DNA of 10,171 nt from Betaproteobacteria bacterium (GTDB lineage Bacteria; Pseudomonadota; Gammaproteobacteria; Burkholderiales; Burkholderiaceae_E), in contig VGHV01000062.1 of assembly GCA_016868095.1 (NCBI GenBank), positions 1-10,171 of the forward strand, in the 5' to 3' direction. Both the position numbers and the translations under genes were made by a program. Positions 1 to 7,877 of the stretch are shown in pieces. The notes under the pieces were generated by a model. The model had not been told where the DNA came from and did no database searches. It worked only from the letters and a program-made list of their open reading frames with translations. How positions within the stretch are numbered: position 1 is the first letter of the stretch; each line of letters begins with the position of its first letter.

Positions 1-182
1 GCGACTTCAGCGCCAAAGCCACGCAACTTGGCAGCACAGCCAAAGGCAATGCTGTGCTCGTTGGCAACGCCCACAATCAAGCCGCGCCGACCACGCAGCA
101 TGTCGCCGATTTTGCTGTTCTCGTCCCAGATTTTGGGCAGTGGATCGCGATGACTTGGGGCAATAGCTTCAGGTTCACTCAT
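1..182 (-). CDS. fabI: Enoyl-ACP reductase (NADH), FabI type; N-terminal part only
   Basis: The reading frame starts at an ATG whose complement is at 180-182 and runs off the left edge after 60 complete codons. Seen: residues 34-49 read GLIVGVANEHSIAFGC, the glycine-rich nucleotide-binding turn of FabI-type short-chain dehydrogenases, with the characteristic ANEHSIA stretch. FabI reduces trans-2-enoyl-ACP in the last step of each fatty acid elongation cycle, in the cytoplasm. The catalytic Tyr and Lys lie outside the window. The first 27 residues are a polar extension not usual in FabI; a second in-frame ATG at 99-101 (codon 28) would give the ordinary start just before LRGRRGL. Neither start has a convincing ribosome binding site, so the start is uncertain. 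The gene diverges from the phosphorus locus and is probably an unrelated housekeeping neighbour. Related SDR proteins could be confused with it on so short a piece. Confidence 0.85.
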   Translation of the reverse strand, partial: MSEPEAIAPSHRDPLPKIWDENSKIGDMLRGRRGLIVGVANEHSIAFGCAAKLRGFGAEV

Positions 183-262
183 GATCGGACTCGGCAAAAA
201 GAAAGGTGAGATGCGCTCGAAACTAAAAACCCGAGGGCATGATGAAGTTTTGTTTCCCCTAC

Positions 263-268
263 AGTATA
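263..268 (-). promoter_or_regulatory. Possible -10 element for fabI
   Basis: Read on the minus strand this is TATACT, five of six matches to the sigma-70 -10 consensus, about 80 bases upstream of the fabI ATG. There is no good -35 at 16-18 bases; the best match, TCGACA (complement of 291-296), is 22 bases away, which is too far. It is a weak call based on one element in the only intergenic space available to fabI. Confidence 0.3.
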
Positions 269-323
269 AAGGGTCTTAATGACGGCCGAATGTCGATCGG
301 ACGAGGGTACTGTCGCTGAGACG

Positions 324-341
324 ACGTCATCAGTATTTCAC
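324..341 (+). promoter_or_regulatory. Candidate Pho box upstream of the transport operon
   Basis: The 18 bases ACGTCATCAGTATTTCAC fit the E. coli-type Pho box layout of two 7-base half-sites with a 4-base spacer. About 12 of 18 positions agree with the consensus CTGTCAT-AAAT-CTGTCAC. A third, weaker unit (AGTGTCG, 346-352) follows at the same 11-base step. In Pho promoters the box takes the place of the -35, and the -10 lies about 10 bases further on; here 352-358 holds only a weak match (GAAGATT). The site ends 62 bases before the operon's first ATG. The match is moderate, but the genes it faces suit PhoB control. Confidence 0.45.
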
Positions 342-403
342 TGAAAGTGTCGAAGATTAAGGGGTCGTAGCTCTCATCCAACCGCCACCATCAGGGAAGT
401 CCT

Positions 404-1435
404 ATGTTGTTCTATTTACTAAAATCATATCTTCGTGCGATCTTATTGCCGCTTGCCGCACTGTCAACGCTAGGATTTGCAAGCACTTCGGCGATCGCAC
501 AAAGCGCCATTTGTTATAACTGTCCACCCGAATGGGCCGATTGGGCCTCGCAACTTAAGGCCATTAAGGCGAAGACCGGGATCACCGTTCCCCCAGATAA
601 TAAAAACTCAGGTCAATCGCTGGCCCAGCTCGTTGCCGAAAAGGCAAATCCGGTGGCCGATGTGACCTACTTAGGCGTGACCTTTGGTATCCAGGCACGC
701 AAGGAAGGTGTGGTAACAAGTTATAAGCCCGCTCAGTGGAACGATGTTCCCAACGGCCTAAAAGACCCCGACGGTTATTGGTTCACTATCCATTCTGGAA
801 CGCTCGGTTTCATGGTGAATGTCGATGCGCTTAAAGGAAAGCCGATTCCAAGATCGTGGAGTGATTTGCTCAAACCCGAATACAAGGGTTTGATTGGCTA
901 CCTCGATCCAGCATCGGCCTTCGTGGGCTATGTCGGCGCGGTTGCCATTAATCAGGCCAGAGGCGGAAGTCTTGATAACTTCGGACCGGCGATTGATTAC
1001 TTCAAAAACCTCATGAAAAATGAGCCGATCGTACCCAAGCAAACGTCTTACGCTCGCGTGCTCTCCGGTGAGATTGCAATCTTGCTTGATTATGACTTCA
1101 ACGCTTATCGCGCCAAGTACAAAGATAAGGCAAATGTCGAGTTCGTCATCCCAGCCGAGGGCAGTGTTGTCGTCCCCTATGTGATGAGTCTTGTCAACAA
1201 AGGCCCGCAGGCAGAAAACGGCAAAAAAGTACTTGATTTTGTACTTTCAGACGAAGGCCAAGCGATTTGGGCTAATGCCTATCTTCGGCCGGTGCGCGCT
1301 GCTGCGATTCCGAAAGAGGTTCAGTCGCGTTTCCTTCCAGCGAGCGAATACGCCCGCGCAAGGACCGTCGATTATGGGAAAATGGCAGAAGTACAAAAAG
1401 CCTTTTCTGAACGCTACTTAAAGGAAGTACGTTAG
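404..1435 (+). CDS. ABC transporter periplasmic binding protein, PotD/Fe3+/aminoethylphosphonate-like family
   Basis: 343 residues, a normal length for an extracellular solute-binding protein. The ATG is preceded by AGGGA at 393-397 with a 6-base gap. Residues 1-32 form a Sec signal peptide: Lys7 and Arg11, a hydrophobic stretch at 12-26, and probable cleavage after AIA (30-32). The mature protein has NCPPEW at 39-44, DNKNSGQ at 65-71 and PVADVTYLG at 83-91, as in binding proteins annotated loosely as spermidine/putrescine, iron(III) or 2-aminoethylphosphonate binders. It would deliver the ligand to the two permeases that follow. Pho-box context and the phosphodiesterase at the operon's end point to a phosphorus-containing ligand (inference). 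Cys37 and Cys40 lie close together near the mature N-terminus and could form a disulfide. The gene ends with TAG at 1433-1435, followed by a tandem copy of its last bases. Confidence 0.85.
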   Translation: MLFYLLKSYLRAILLPLAALSTLGFASTSAIAQSAICYNCPPEWADWASQLKAIKAKTGITVPPDNKNSGQSLAQLVAEKANPVADVTYLGVTFGIQARKEGVVTSYKPAQWNDVPNGLKDPDGYWFTIHSGTLGFMVNVDALKGKPIPRSWSDLLKPEYKGLIGYLDPASAFVGYVGAVAINQARGGSLDNFGPAIDYFKNLMKNEPIVPKQTSYARVLSGEIAILLDYDFNAYRAKYKDKANVEFVIPAEGSVVVPYVMSLVNKGPQAENGKKVLDFVLSDEGQAIWANAYLRPVRAAAIPKEVQSRFLPASEYARARTVDYGKMAEVQKAFSERYLKEVR

Positions 1436-1452
1436 ATGGAAGTGCGTTAAAT
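1423..1452 (+). repeat. Tandem 15-base duplication over the stop codon
   Basis: GGAAGTACGTTAGAT at 1423-1437 is followed at once by GGAAGTGCGTTAAAT at 1438-1452, with 13 of 15 bases identical. The first copy holds the TAG stop of the binding protein and the second holds an in-frame TAA five codons later, so the gene has a backup stop. Read-through of the TAG would add only a residue at the stop followed by MEVR. It looks like a small slippage duplication. Confidence 0.7.
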
Positions 1453-1495
1453 CGCTCAGTTGGTGATGCCCTCTTTCTGAAGAATCGCGACCGCG

Positions 1496-2311
1496 ATGGC
1501 TTTTTACACGACGAGCCGGTGGCAGCAGTTTTGTGCTGTGCCGGCCATTGTCGTGTTTTTTGCCTTTTGGCTGCTCCCGATGGCGCGACTTTTCGCGCTG
1601 CCAGCCGAAAAAGCCTGGGACACTTATTTCATCGTTCTGACAAACACAAACTATTTGCTAAGCCTCTTTAATACTGTGGCCTTATCGCTTGCGGTAACGG
1701 CGATTAGCCTCGCACTTGGCGGCGCGGTCGGTGTTTTTCTAGCACGCCACAAGTTTGTTGGGCGCGCCATGTTCCTTTCGGCACTGACCATGCCTTTATC
1801 ATTTCCCGGCGTAATTATCGGTTTTTTTGTGATTTTGCTAGGCGGTCGACAAGGTCTGATCCCGAGCCTTAGCGACAGCTTGGGATTAGGGCGTTGGACA
1901 TTTGCCTATCATTTCATTGGGCTATTTCTTGCCTATGTTTACTTCTCACTACCCCGGGCCATCAGTGCCTATGCTGCCGCCGCACAAAGCATCGACCGCT
2001 CGCTCGAAGAATCGGCCCGAATACTCGGCGCCAACCGCTGGCAGATTATTCGTGACATCTGGATTCCTGAACTGGCGCCGACCACACTGGCTTGCGGTGC
2101 GATCATCTTTGCAACCGCGATGGGCGCATTCGGAACAGCCTTCACACTAGCAAGCAAATTCGAAGTACTGCCGATCACGATTTATAGCGAATTCACTAAT
2201 TATGCGAACTTCGCGGTCGCTGCATCGCTATCGATCAGTCTTGGCCTTGTTACCTGGGCTGCACTTGCCCTGGCCCGGCGTCGCGCAGGCAACCTCGCAC
2301 TAGGCATCTGA
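1496..2311 (+). CDS. ABC transporter permease, first subunit
   Basis: 271 residues rich in hydrophobic segments, about six membrane spans, beginning with one at roughly 12-33. The cytoplasmic EAA loop that docks on the ATPase is visible at about 171-195: EESARILGA, with the conserved glycine, followed by IPELAP. This is the inner-membrane permease fold (BPD_transp_1) of PotB/ThiP/PhnU-like importers. It pairs with the next gene to form the channel. The ATG at 1496 lies 60 bases after the binding protein's stop; no clear Shine-Dalgarno sequence precedes it, but no better start exists before the first membrane span. The stop is TGA at 2309-2311. The membrane protein itself gives no clue to the substrate. 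Confidence 0.87.
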   Translation: MAFYTTSRWQQFCAVPAIVVFFAFWLLPMARLFALPAEKAWDTYFIVLTNTNYLLSLFNTVALSLAVTAISLALGGAVGVFLARHKFVGRAMFLSALTMPLSFPGVIIGFFVILLGGRQGLIPSLSDSLGLGRWTFAYHFIGLFLAYVYFSLPRAISAYAAAAQSIDRSLEESARILGANRWQIIRDIWIPELAPTTLACGAIIFATAMGAFGTAFTLASKFEVLPITIYSEFTNYANFAVAASLSISLGLVTWAALALARRRAGNLALGI

Positions 2312-2317
2312 TAGGCC

Positions 2318-3103
2318 ATGCGTACCAACCCTTATTTGGCTGCGCTTTGCTTGCTCGTTGGCGTGTTTATGCTTGGGCCGGTACTGCTATCGGTATCGGC
2401 TGGCTTCATGCAGAATTACGCGCTTGGCTGGCGCGGTGGATTCACGCTCCAGTGGCTGCTTGAAGTGTGGCGCGGCTATGGATCAACCGTACTTGCCTCA
2501 ATTGGCATTGCAAGCGCCGCTGTGATTTGTACGATTCTGATCGGCCTGCCCTGCGCTTATGCGTTGGCGCGCTCCAAGCGAACCTGGGCGCTATGGTTTG
2601 AAGAACTGATAACACTTCCTGTTGCGGTACCCGGGCTTGCAACAGCCCTCGCCCTCATTCTGGTCTACGGGGAGTTTCGCGGTTTTAGACAGCACGCTGC
2701 GTTCATCCTGGCAGGTCATGTGATCTTCACCATGCCATTTATGGTGAGAGTACTCACGGCAGCATTTCGGCGGCCCGAATTACGGACGATGGAAGAAGCC
2801 GCGTCAACACTTGGGGCAAGCTTCAAACAGCGATTCTTAGGGGTCTTGATTCCTGCGGTGCTTCCCGCGGTCCTCAGCGGGGCACTGATGGTATTTACAC
2901 TTTCAATCGGTGAGTTCAATCTCACTTGGATGCTACACACCCCGCTCACTCGAACGCTACCAGTGGGCCTTGCTGACAGCTATGCCTCGATGCGTATTGA
3001 AATTGGCTCTGCGTATACCTTTGTCTTTTTGATTGTCGTGCTGCCGCTTTTGTGGCTCATGCAATTAAGCGAACGAATGCTTGCGAAGCGATATGCCCAC
3101 TAA
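2318..3103 (+). CDS. ABC transporter permease, second subunit
   Basis: 261 residues, starting with ATG six bases after the first permease's stop, so the two are surely co-transcribed. The first membrane span is at about 8-28, and about five more follow. The EAA loop is at 159-167 (EEAASTLGA) with IPAVLPAV downstream, a better match to the consensus E-A-A---G than that of the first permease. It resembles PotC/PhnV-type permeases and should form the heterodimeric inner-membrane channel with the preceding gene. The last bases overlap the start of the ATPase gene by 11 bases, which suggests translational coupling. Nothing appears missing or truncated. Confidence 0.87.
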   Translation: MRTNPYLAALCLLVGVFMLGPVLLSVSAGFMQNYALGWRGGFTLQWLLEVWRGYGSTVLASIGIASAAVICTILIGLPCAYALARSKRTWALWFEELITLPVAVPGLATALALILVYGEFRGFRQHAAFILAGHVIFTMPFMVRVLTAAFRRPELRTMEEAASTLGASFKQRFLGVLIPAVLPAVLSGALMVFTLSIGEFNLTWMLHTPLTRTLPVGLADSYASMRIEIGSAYTFVFLIVVLPLLWLMQLSERMLAKRYAH

Positions 3104-4157
3104 ACAAACAGCGATCAGCATTCAAAATTGCTCTAAAACCTATCCGGATGGAACAATTGGTCTGCGCAGCACACAGCTTGAGATTTCACCCGGCGAGATT
3201 CTCGCTCTGCTCGGACCTTCAGGTTGCGGCAAAACCACCCTACTGCGCATGATCGCGGGCTTGGAGATTCCAAACCCCGGTACGAGGATTTATTTTGGAC
3301 CCGACGAAGTAACAAACCTCCCACCTGAAAAAAGGCAAATTGGCATGGTGTTCCAGCACTATGCGCTCTTTCCCCACATGGACCTGGCGGCAAACATCAC
3401 TTATGGCTTAAGGATTCGCGGCATTTCTCATGCAGCGATTCAGGCGAGACTTGCCGAACTTCTCGAGCTCGTTCGCTTGAGCGGACTCGAGCATAAGCGT
3501 CCCGGTGAAATTTCGGGCGGCCAGCGTCAGCGGGTTGCTCTGGCACGGGCCATTGCAATTAGGCCACGCGTCTTGTTGCTCGACGAGCCTTTGACCGCCC
3601 TCGATGCAAAACTCAAAGAATCCTTGCGCGATGAACTTGCCGAGTTACTACGCCGCTTGAATATCACGGCCATTCACGTCACCCACGATCAGCAAGAGGC
3701 CATGGCCATCGCTGATCGGCTCGCGGTGATGAATCAAGGCGAAGTGGTTCAGTTCGGTACAGCCGAAGAACTATACCGATCGCCCGCCAATCCCTTTGTT
3801 GCTTCGTTTCTTGGTCACATGAACACGGTCCGTCTGATCAAGAACCCTAATGGTCGGCGCGGCATTCTACTTGGCGGCGCCTGGCTCGACATAGCGACCG
3901 ATGCAGGCTCAGGTCGCGAGGTATTGATTCGACCCGAGGACATCGACCTTTATGCTGTTGACGGCGATTTGACTGAACGCGGTCTTGGGCGCGTGGTTCA
4001 CCGCGCCTTTCTTGGCGATCGTATTCAGCTTCGCGTAATAACACCCGAGGGAATCGAATTAAAGGTTCAAAGGGCAAGGGACTGTCCACTTCGCGTTGAT
4101 GATCCGGTACAAATTGAAGTTAACCCAACGGCGCTTAAGACTTTCGGAGGCGAGTGA
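3093..4157 (+). CDS. ABC transporter ATP-binding protein, PotA/MalK-like
   Basis: 354 residues from the ATG at 3093-3095. A TTG four codons upstream is also in frame but less likely. All ATPase motifs are present: Walker A GPSGCGKTT at 41-49, Q-loop glutamine at 88, signature ISGGQRQR at 140-147 (Ile for the usual Leu), Walker B LLLDEP at 161-166, D-loop ALDA and H-loop His198. A C-terminal region of about 115 residues matches the regulatory TOBE-type extension of the MalK/PotA/FbpC group. It powers the importer from the cytoplasmic face of the inner membrane. It overlaps the second permease by 11 bases, and its TGA stop (4155-4157) shares one base with the next gene's ATG, so the whole set is translated as one unit. 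Confidence 0.9.
   Translation: MPTKQTAISIQNCSKTYPDGTIGLRSTQLEISPGEILALLGPSGCGKTTLLRMIAGLEIPNPGTRIYFGPDEVTNLPPEKRQIGMVFQHYALFPHMDLAANITYGLRIRGISHAAIQARLAELLELVRLSGLEHKRPGEISGGQRQRVALARAIAIRPRVLLLDEPLTALDAKLKESLRDELAELLRRLNITAIHVTHDQQEAMAIADRLAVMNQGEVVQFGTAEELYRSPANPFVASFLGHMNTVRLIKNPNGRRGILLGGAWLDIATDAGSGREVLIRPEDIDLYAVDGDLTERGLGRVVHRAFLGDRIQLRVITPEGIELKVQRARDCPLRVDDPVQIEVNPTALKTFGGE
4146..4150 (+). promoter_or_regulatory. Ribosome binding site deciding the phosphodiesterase start
   Basis: GGAGG lies inside the end of the ATPase gene, six bases before the ATG at 4157. The in-frame GTG at 4154 would be only three bases away, so the ATG is the start. Confidence 0.75.
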
Positions 4158-4981
4158 TGAGCACTTATCTTTTTCAATTAAGCGATCTACACATCCGCGA
4201 ACCTGGGCGCAAGGCCTATGGAAGGCTTGATACCGCACCCTATCTGAGTAGCGCAATTGATACCATCCTTCGATGTCCCCAGGCGCCAAGCGCCGTGGTC
4301 ATTACAGGCGATCTTTGTGATTTTGGGCGCGAGTCCGAGTATTTACACCTGCGAGATTTGCTCACGCCCCTTGTTTGCCCTATTTTTCTGATGCCAGGCA
4401 ATCATGACTGCATTATCAACCTGCGCCGTAGCTTCCCCGACCATTCATACCTCGGCTTCTCTGGTCCAGCACATTTTTCGGTCGATCTTGGTGATCTGCA
4501 ATTAATAGCACTTGACAGCACCCTTGCTGGGCAAAGTTTTGGTGCTATCGATGCGCACGGTCTTGCCTGGTTGGAAGAAAGCCTGCTTGCTTGCGTTGAC
4601 CGCCCGGTTGTTATAGCTATGCATCATCCGCCCTTTCTGACTCAAATCGGCCATATGGACGAAATTGGGCTGCTGCATGGACGAGCAGAGTTTGCTCAGA
4701 TTATTAGAAAATTTTCGAATATAGAACGTATTATTTGCGGGCATCTCCACCGCGCGATCGACACACGATTTGCTGGCACGATTGCTTCGACATCGCCTTC
4801 GCCCGCGCATCAAGTCGTGCTCGATTTACATCCATTAGCAGTATCGCAATGGAATCTCGAACCAGGCGGATTTCGGATTCATGCCTGGAATAAATCAGCG
4901 GGCCTTGTGACCCACACCATGCCCATCGGAACTTTTGAAGGACCCTACCCCTTTCATGCCGAGGGCGCATTGATCGATTAA
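4157..4981 (+). CDS. Cytoplasmic metallophosphodiesterase, GpdQ/CpdA-like
   Basis: 274 residues with no signal peptide or membrane span. The full dinuclear-metal set of the calcineurin-like phosphoesterase fold is visible: Asp10 and His12 (SDLHI), Asp52 (GDLCDFG), Asn82 and His83 (GNHD), His156 (MHHPP), and His196 and His198 (GHLHR). Spacing and total length closely match GpdQ, the glycerophosphodiesterase whose known ligands are D8, H10, D50, N80, H156, H195 and H197. Such enzymes cleave phosphodiesters such as glycerophosphocholine, glycerophosphoethanolamine or cyclic nucleotides. As the last gene of an importer operon and a cytoplasmic protein, it probably hydrolyses what the transporter brings in (inference). 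A role as cAMP phosphodiesterase (CpdA) cannot be excluded by motifs alone. It ends with TAA at 4979-4981, one base before the end of the convergent phytase gene. Confidence 0.88.
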   Translation: MSTYLFQLSDLHIREPGRKAYGRLDTAPYLSSAIDTILRCPQAPSAVVITGDLCDFGRESEYLHLRDLLTPLVCPIFLMPGNHDCIINLRRSFPDHSYLGFSGPAHFSVDLGDLQLIALDSTLAGQSFGAIDAHGLAWLEESLLACVDRPVVIAMHHPPFLTQIGHMDEIGLLHGRAEFAQIIRKFSNIERIICGHLHRAIDTRFAGTIASTSPSPAHQVVLDLHPLAVSQWNLEPGGFRIHAWNKSAGLVTHTMPIGTFEGPYPFHAEGALID

Positions 4982-4982
4982 G

Positions 4983-6101
4983 TTAGTTTAGCCGCAGTGC
5001 GGTCAAAACATCTTCCCAACAGACAATCTTGAAGTTCTGCGTACCCGCACTCTTGGCCGGCGAGCCATCTTGAACTACCATCAAGCCGCGTGGGTACTTC
5101 GTGCCGACGGGCGCTGCATAAACTTCAATTCCATCCGTACTAGTCACCGCATCGATACCTTTTTCAGTACTGCCTACAACACTAAAGCGGCCGATGATCT
5201 CAAAAGGAGATGTTGCCCGTAAAACAACGAATTGATGATCACCCTGACTTGAAACAATTAACAAAGGGCCCCGCGCCTTGTGCGGTGCAAGCGCGAGACC
5301 CTCGACGTCAGCCTTAAGCCATGGTCCGACCTCAAGCACTAAGCGAGGTGATGTTGCACCCGTGTTGAAGGGTATCGCCCAGACACCCTTGGCCTCTTCG
5401 CCGACAAAAATTATACCAGTCGCGTCATCGACAACACAGCCCTCAATCTGCGAGCTAAACGACCACTCTTGTTTAAGGACACCTGCCAGTTGCCCTTGCT
5501 GCAACTGAAGCATGTAATGTTGTAAACGCCCGGACTTTGAATTGATAAAAACCTCTGCGGCGCCGCTTGCTGTCTTGTGCATGCAAATACCATAAACATC
5601 AGGCAGATTCGTAGGGATTCTCGCAGCAAAGCTCAGGCTGGCATCGCTTTTTATCTCGACAATATCTATCGAGCGATGTTGCCGATGACTCAGAACAACA
5701 AGGTCTTTGTCGAGCGTGCCTACACGAATCGACGCTCTTAGATCGACGTTGTTGACTGGTCCAAGCTCTAAAAATTGTTTTAAATTCCCATCTAAGTCAT
5801 AAGCTGCAAGACCCTTTTTTTTGTCTGTCCCGAGAATCAAGGATGAGTTAGGGTTTGATGGGTGTATCCAAATCGCTGGGTCGTCCGCAGCGTCCCCTAC
5901 ACTTGAGACAGGACTCGTTTGGCCGCATGCCTCAACGCGCGCCTCAATCGGGGCTTCTGACTTCGCGAACGCATTTAACTGAGTTAAAGAGCAGAAAATC
6001 GCAAAGCCTAGGAAACTGCGAATCAAGCATAAACAACGCTTAGCAGAACTACCGCCAACGAAGCGCGATTGGGACAAAGATCGAGGCAAAGCTTGAATCA
6101 A
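4983..6101 (-). CDS. Beta-propeller phytase (3-phytase family)
   Basis: 372 residues, intact. Hallmarks of the calcium-dependent beta-propeller phytases are present: GDAADDPAIWIHP at 69-81, GTDKKKGL at 91-98, NNVDLR at 117-122, EGCVVDD at 220-226 with GEE at 234-236, DVEG at 265-268 and GIDAVTSTDGIE at 315-326. These enzymes release phosphate stepwise from Ca-phytate (inositol hexakisphosphate). A Sec-type signal peptide is likely, with basic residues around 21-28, a hydrophobic stretch at 29-45 and cleavage after AFA (44-46), so it acts in the periplasm or outside. The start is unusual: there is no ATG before residue 174, and the best start is TTG at 6099-6101 with AGGG seven bases upstream, overlapping the receptor's TGA stop as TTGA. 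A TTG at codon 26 would leave a shorter signal peptide. The overlap implies coupling to the receptor gene. Confidence 0.9.
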   Translation of the reverse strand: MIQALPRSLSQSRFVGGSSAKRCLCLIRSFLGFAIFCSLTQLNAFAKSEAPIEARVEACGQTSPVSSVGDAADDPAIWIHPSNPNSSLILGTDKKKGLAAYDLDGNLKQFLELGPVNNVDLRASIRVGTLDKDLVVLSHRQHRSIDIVEIKSDASLSFAARIPTNLPDVYGICMHKTASGAAEVFINSKSGRLQHYMLQLQQGQLAGVLKQEWSFSSQIEGCVVDDATGIIFVGEEAKGVWAIPFNTGATSPRLVLEVGPWLKADVEGLALAPHKARGPLLIVSSQGDHQFVVLRATSPFEIIGRFSVVGSTEKGIDAVTSTDGIEVYAAPVGTKYPRGLMVVQDGSPAKSAGTQNFKIVCWEDVLTALRLN

Positions 6102-6108
6102 AATGCTG

Positions 6109-6112
6109 CCCT
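6109..6112 (-). promoter_or_regulatory. Ribosome binding site supporting the phytase TTG start
   Basis: On the minus strand this reads AGGG, seven bases before the TTG at 6101-6099. It lies within the last codons of the receptor gene and supports a TTG start overlapping the receptor stop. Confidence 0.5.
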
Positions 6113-7291
6113 AAGCATCATTTTTAGACCTCGACCATAACGCTCGTACTGGGCGTTGAATGCTTTGCTATTTTGGTAAACATAGTAGGCTTGGTTGGTG
6201 AGATTTGTCGCTTCAAGTCCTAGGCTGAATTGCGGTGTCAGACGGTAGTGGATCGAGAAATCGAGATGCCGACTTGGTGCAACAAACAAGTCCTTCTCGT
6301 TAGCAAGGAAGTCCTGAGTTAGCTCCAATAAGTAGTTACTGCGTTGCTGATAAGCGAGCCTTGCGCTCAATCCCGCATACTCATAACCAATCACAAGGTT
6401 TGAACTCCGTTCTGCATGCCCTGGAAACCTAACATTTCGTTTTGTGGTCGTCCCATCATCAACAGCACTGAGGCTGGCACTCCCTTGACTGATGCTGGCG
6501 TTTGCTGAAACCAAGAATCGGTTCCAAGGTGCGGGCAAATCAGTGAAACGATGTGCAATGCCTAACTCTAAGCCAGAGATTTTCCCGCGATCGCCATTCC
6601 GGTAGGTTAACAATTCGTCGTAGCCTTCAGCTTCACCTAAATTGCTGAGATAAGTAAAGTCTTGAATCGACTTCCTGTAAGCACTTACGGTAATCGCACC
6701 TGTTCTTCCAAGCAAGTGCTGCAAAGAAAGGTCGATATTGTTTGAGCGGAGCGGCTTTAGGTCAGGATTGCCGCGAAGCGCTTTGTTATCTTCCACAATT
6801 GTCGAAGGTGCAAGTTGATTGAATCCTGCCCTCACCATTGAGCGCGAAAGACCGGCTCGAAGTGTTGTTCGGGCTGCAAGTTCGGATCGGATGCTCAGAC
6901 TGGGTAGTAAATCGCTTCGGTCTCGGGACTTAGTCAGTGACGTGATCGTTTCAGCATCAAGATCGATCGAATTTCCTATCGCCTTGAGCTTTGTCGACTC
7001 TTGCCTTAAGCCCAACAAAACATTCGTCTTACTACTCCACTCCAGACGCGATTGCACATAGAAGGCACGAATCCGTTCCTCAATTCGACTGTCGCTTTCA
7101 GCCGAAGCATCTTCTTCAAGACTGTAACCTGCACTCTTACCAAGATTGAATAAGGAAGTCGCTTGAAGCCCAGGACCGAAGTTAGCAAATTCATAGGGTA
7201 TCGGAGCGCTTAGAAAGTCTGCCATCGACTGGCCTTTCGCTTTAGACCGATAGTCATTAGCTTGACTCGATTTAATCTGATTAGCCAATCG

Positions 7292-7294
7292 TTA
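7292..7294 (-). other. In-frame TAA within the receptor barrel
   Basis: The frame reads RNAEFSFG, then TAA, then RLANQIKSSQANDYR with no change of phase. The stop stands where barrel strands of this family usually have a residue between FG and R. A single substitution from a sense codon such as TAC, TAT, CAA, GAA or AAA would explain it. Confidence 0.8.
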
Positions 7295-7877
7295 GCCGAA
7301 TGAAAACTCGGCATTTCGATCAAACATCACCATTCGATGGGTTGCATCAAACTTCAAGAAGCGCTCTGTATCGAGCATGTCGCTCTCACTTAGGGTGATG
7401 CGATTAAGTTTATAACTTGCCGGACTGCTAAGTGCTGATGGGCCCGAAATTCGTGGTTGCTGGGTGTTGGAGAATGATACTTGTCCACCAAAGCCGGTAA
7501 AGCGGGCATCATCAAGGTTCAATGGTGTCGCTTCCGATGCCTTGGATTGCCCAATCGAACCGTCGATCAGCCAACGCCCTAGATCTTGCCGAGTACCAAG
7601 TTGTAGGCTCGATATCTTGAGCGTCTCGGATCTGAATTTAACCCTTCGCTGGGCCTCGGCATATGCGCTTTGACCTGGCCTGATCGCAGAAGTTTCACCC
7701 TCGCTATCCAACCATTCGATCGTATAGCGATCGCGCGCCTCCGTATCCTTGATCTGTGTATTGAGCCCGCGAAGGTAAATATGGGATCTCGCGTCGGGCT
7801 TGTAATCAAGATTCAGGCTAAGGGCGGTACGCTCGCGCGTGAGAAGGTAGTCTCGTAATTCAAGCGACTCCAAGGAG

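Noticed and set aside
230..237. CCCGAGGG next to an A/T run, resembling a terminator
   Set aside because: The stem is three base pairs with a two-base loop, and it lies in the fabI leader where a terminator would make little sense.
336..346. Perfect 11-base palindrome TTTCACTGAAA upstream of the operon
   Set aside because: It overlaps the Pho-like half-sites and is short enough to arise by chance; there is no second copy to suggest an operator of its own.
4992..5002. Inverted repeat CCGCAGTGCGG at the convergent gene ends
   Set aside because: The arms are separated by one base, too tight for a stable hairpin, there is no T-run, and it lies within phytase codons.
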